Shown in pieces: positions 31,219 through 31,437 of a stretch of DNA of 31,437 nucleotides. The stretch comes from Lachnospiraceae bacterium (GTDB lineage: Bacteria > Bacillota > Clostridia > Lachnospirales > Lachnospiraceae): positions 1-31,437 of the forward strand of contig JAPJQL010000041.1 of assembly GCA_030825115.1 (NCBI GenBank), in the 5' to 3' direction. Both the position numbers and the translations under genes were made by a program. Within the stretch, counting starts at the first letter, position 1; every line of letters begins with the position of its first letter. Under the pieces are notes generated by a model. The model did not search any database. It saw only the letters and a program-made list of their open reading frames with translations, and had not been told where the DNA came from.

Positions 31219-31437
31219 TAAAAAGCCGCTCCCCGTCCCAAGTACACTCCTGAATCACAGCGCGAGCGATCGCGTTTTTTTCTTTGTCGTCGAAGCCTTC
31301 CAGGCCATGAATCAGCTTCGCAATTTCCACAGCCGTGGCCTTGGCATCCTTCGCGCTGGCAGCAGCCCGGTGGCTTTCCATTTCGGCCAGCGAGGCTTCA
31401 CGCTTCAGAGCACCCAGCTCAACGTCCAGGCGTTCCA
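31208..31437 (-). CDS. C-terminus of a probable large serine recombinase, 5' end beyond the window
   Basis: On the minus strand the frame enters from the right edge and ends at a TAA (31208-31210), giving 75 residues. It is a charged helical stretch rich in Ala, Glu and Lys (LAEMESHRAAASAKDAKA), then IHGLEGFDDKEKNAIARAV (quoted in part), and the end ECTWDGERLFITL. Large serine recombinases commonly end with a coiled coil and a segment of the form LxxLIxxIxxDGxxIxIxL, which fits. The catalytic domain is not in the window, so the assignment is inferred from this tail and its place at the broken cpaF gene. Its codon use (GCC, GCG, CTG) is not strongly different from its neighbours. Confidence 0.55.
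   Translation of the reverse strand, partial: ERLDVELGALKREASLAEMESHRAAASAKDAKATAVEIAKLIHGLEGFDDKEKNAIARAVIQECTWDGERLFITL

Overview
The window looks like a chromosomal segment of a low-to-mid GC Firmicute, most likely a gut-type member of the Lachnospiraceae/Clostridia. This is inferred from strong AGGAGG-type ribosome sites, sigma-A-like promoters, a Tad/Flp-type pilus locus, a DUF2508 (YaaL-like) gene, a VanR-like two-component pair and a lipoprotein-based sugar ABC system. No 16S or other marker gene is present, so the taxonomy is an inference.

Layout from left to right. The window opens inside a tRNA-Lys(CTT) gene. It is followed by a 430-bp gap holding a terminator and a decayed excisionase-like fragment, then a PurF-like protein that has lost the N-terminal nucleophile cysteine of real amidophosphoribosyltransferases. 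Next is a complete four-gene Wadjet operon (jetA-jetB-jetC-jetD, 2113-8870): an SMC-like DNA-extruding complex plus a Toprim nuclease that acts against small circular DNA. A lipoprotein cell-wall hydrolase follows (four peptidoglycan-binding repeats plus NlpC/P60). After it come a 32-bp perfect hairpin and a 77-bp tandem intergenic repeat.

From 10842 to 18785 there is a divergent catabolic locus. A PHP-family phosphoesterase reads leftward. Reading rightward are a solute-binding lipoprotein, two permeases, an ABC ATPase, a cytoplasmic glycerophosphodiester phosphodiesterase, a LacI-family regulator with its own promoter, and a uridine phosphorylase. The intergenic region carries a consensus promoter and two AGTTAA/TTAACT palindromes that are good operator candidates. 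The combination suggests import and intracellular cleavage of a phosphodiester, possibly one containing a nucleoside.

From 18834 to 28399 everything is on the minus strand: a histidine kinase and its OmpR-family response regulator, an APH-like small-molecule kinase with an inverted repeat over its promoter, a glycogen/alpha-glucan cluster (GlgB, a GH13 amylase-type enzyme, DUF2508 protein, ArsR-family regulator), and a GlcNAc/glucose-type PTS EIICB with a 140-nt leader.

The right end reads rightward again and is the start of a Tad pilus operon: prepilin peptidase (TadV/CpaA), TadZ/CpaE-like protein, and the CpaF/TadA secretion ATPase. The ATPase gene breaks off at about 31180, after RMRP and before its Walker B motif. 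The following bases encode, on the opposite strand, what looks like the C-terminus of a large serine recombinase. The simplest reading is that a serine-integrase element has inserted into cpaF/tadA and extends past the window. This junction, the Wadjet operon, the PurF paralogue and the phosphodiester/nucleoside operon are the points most worth following.
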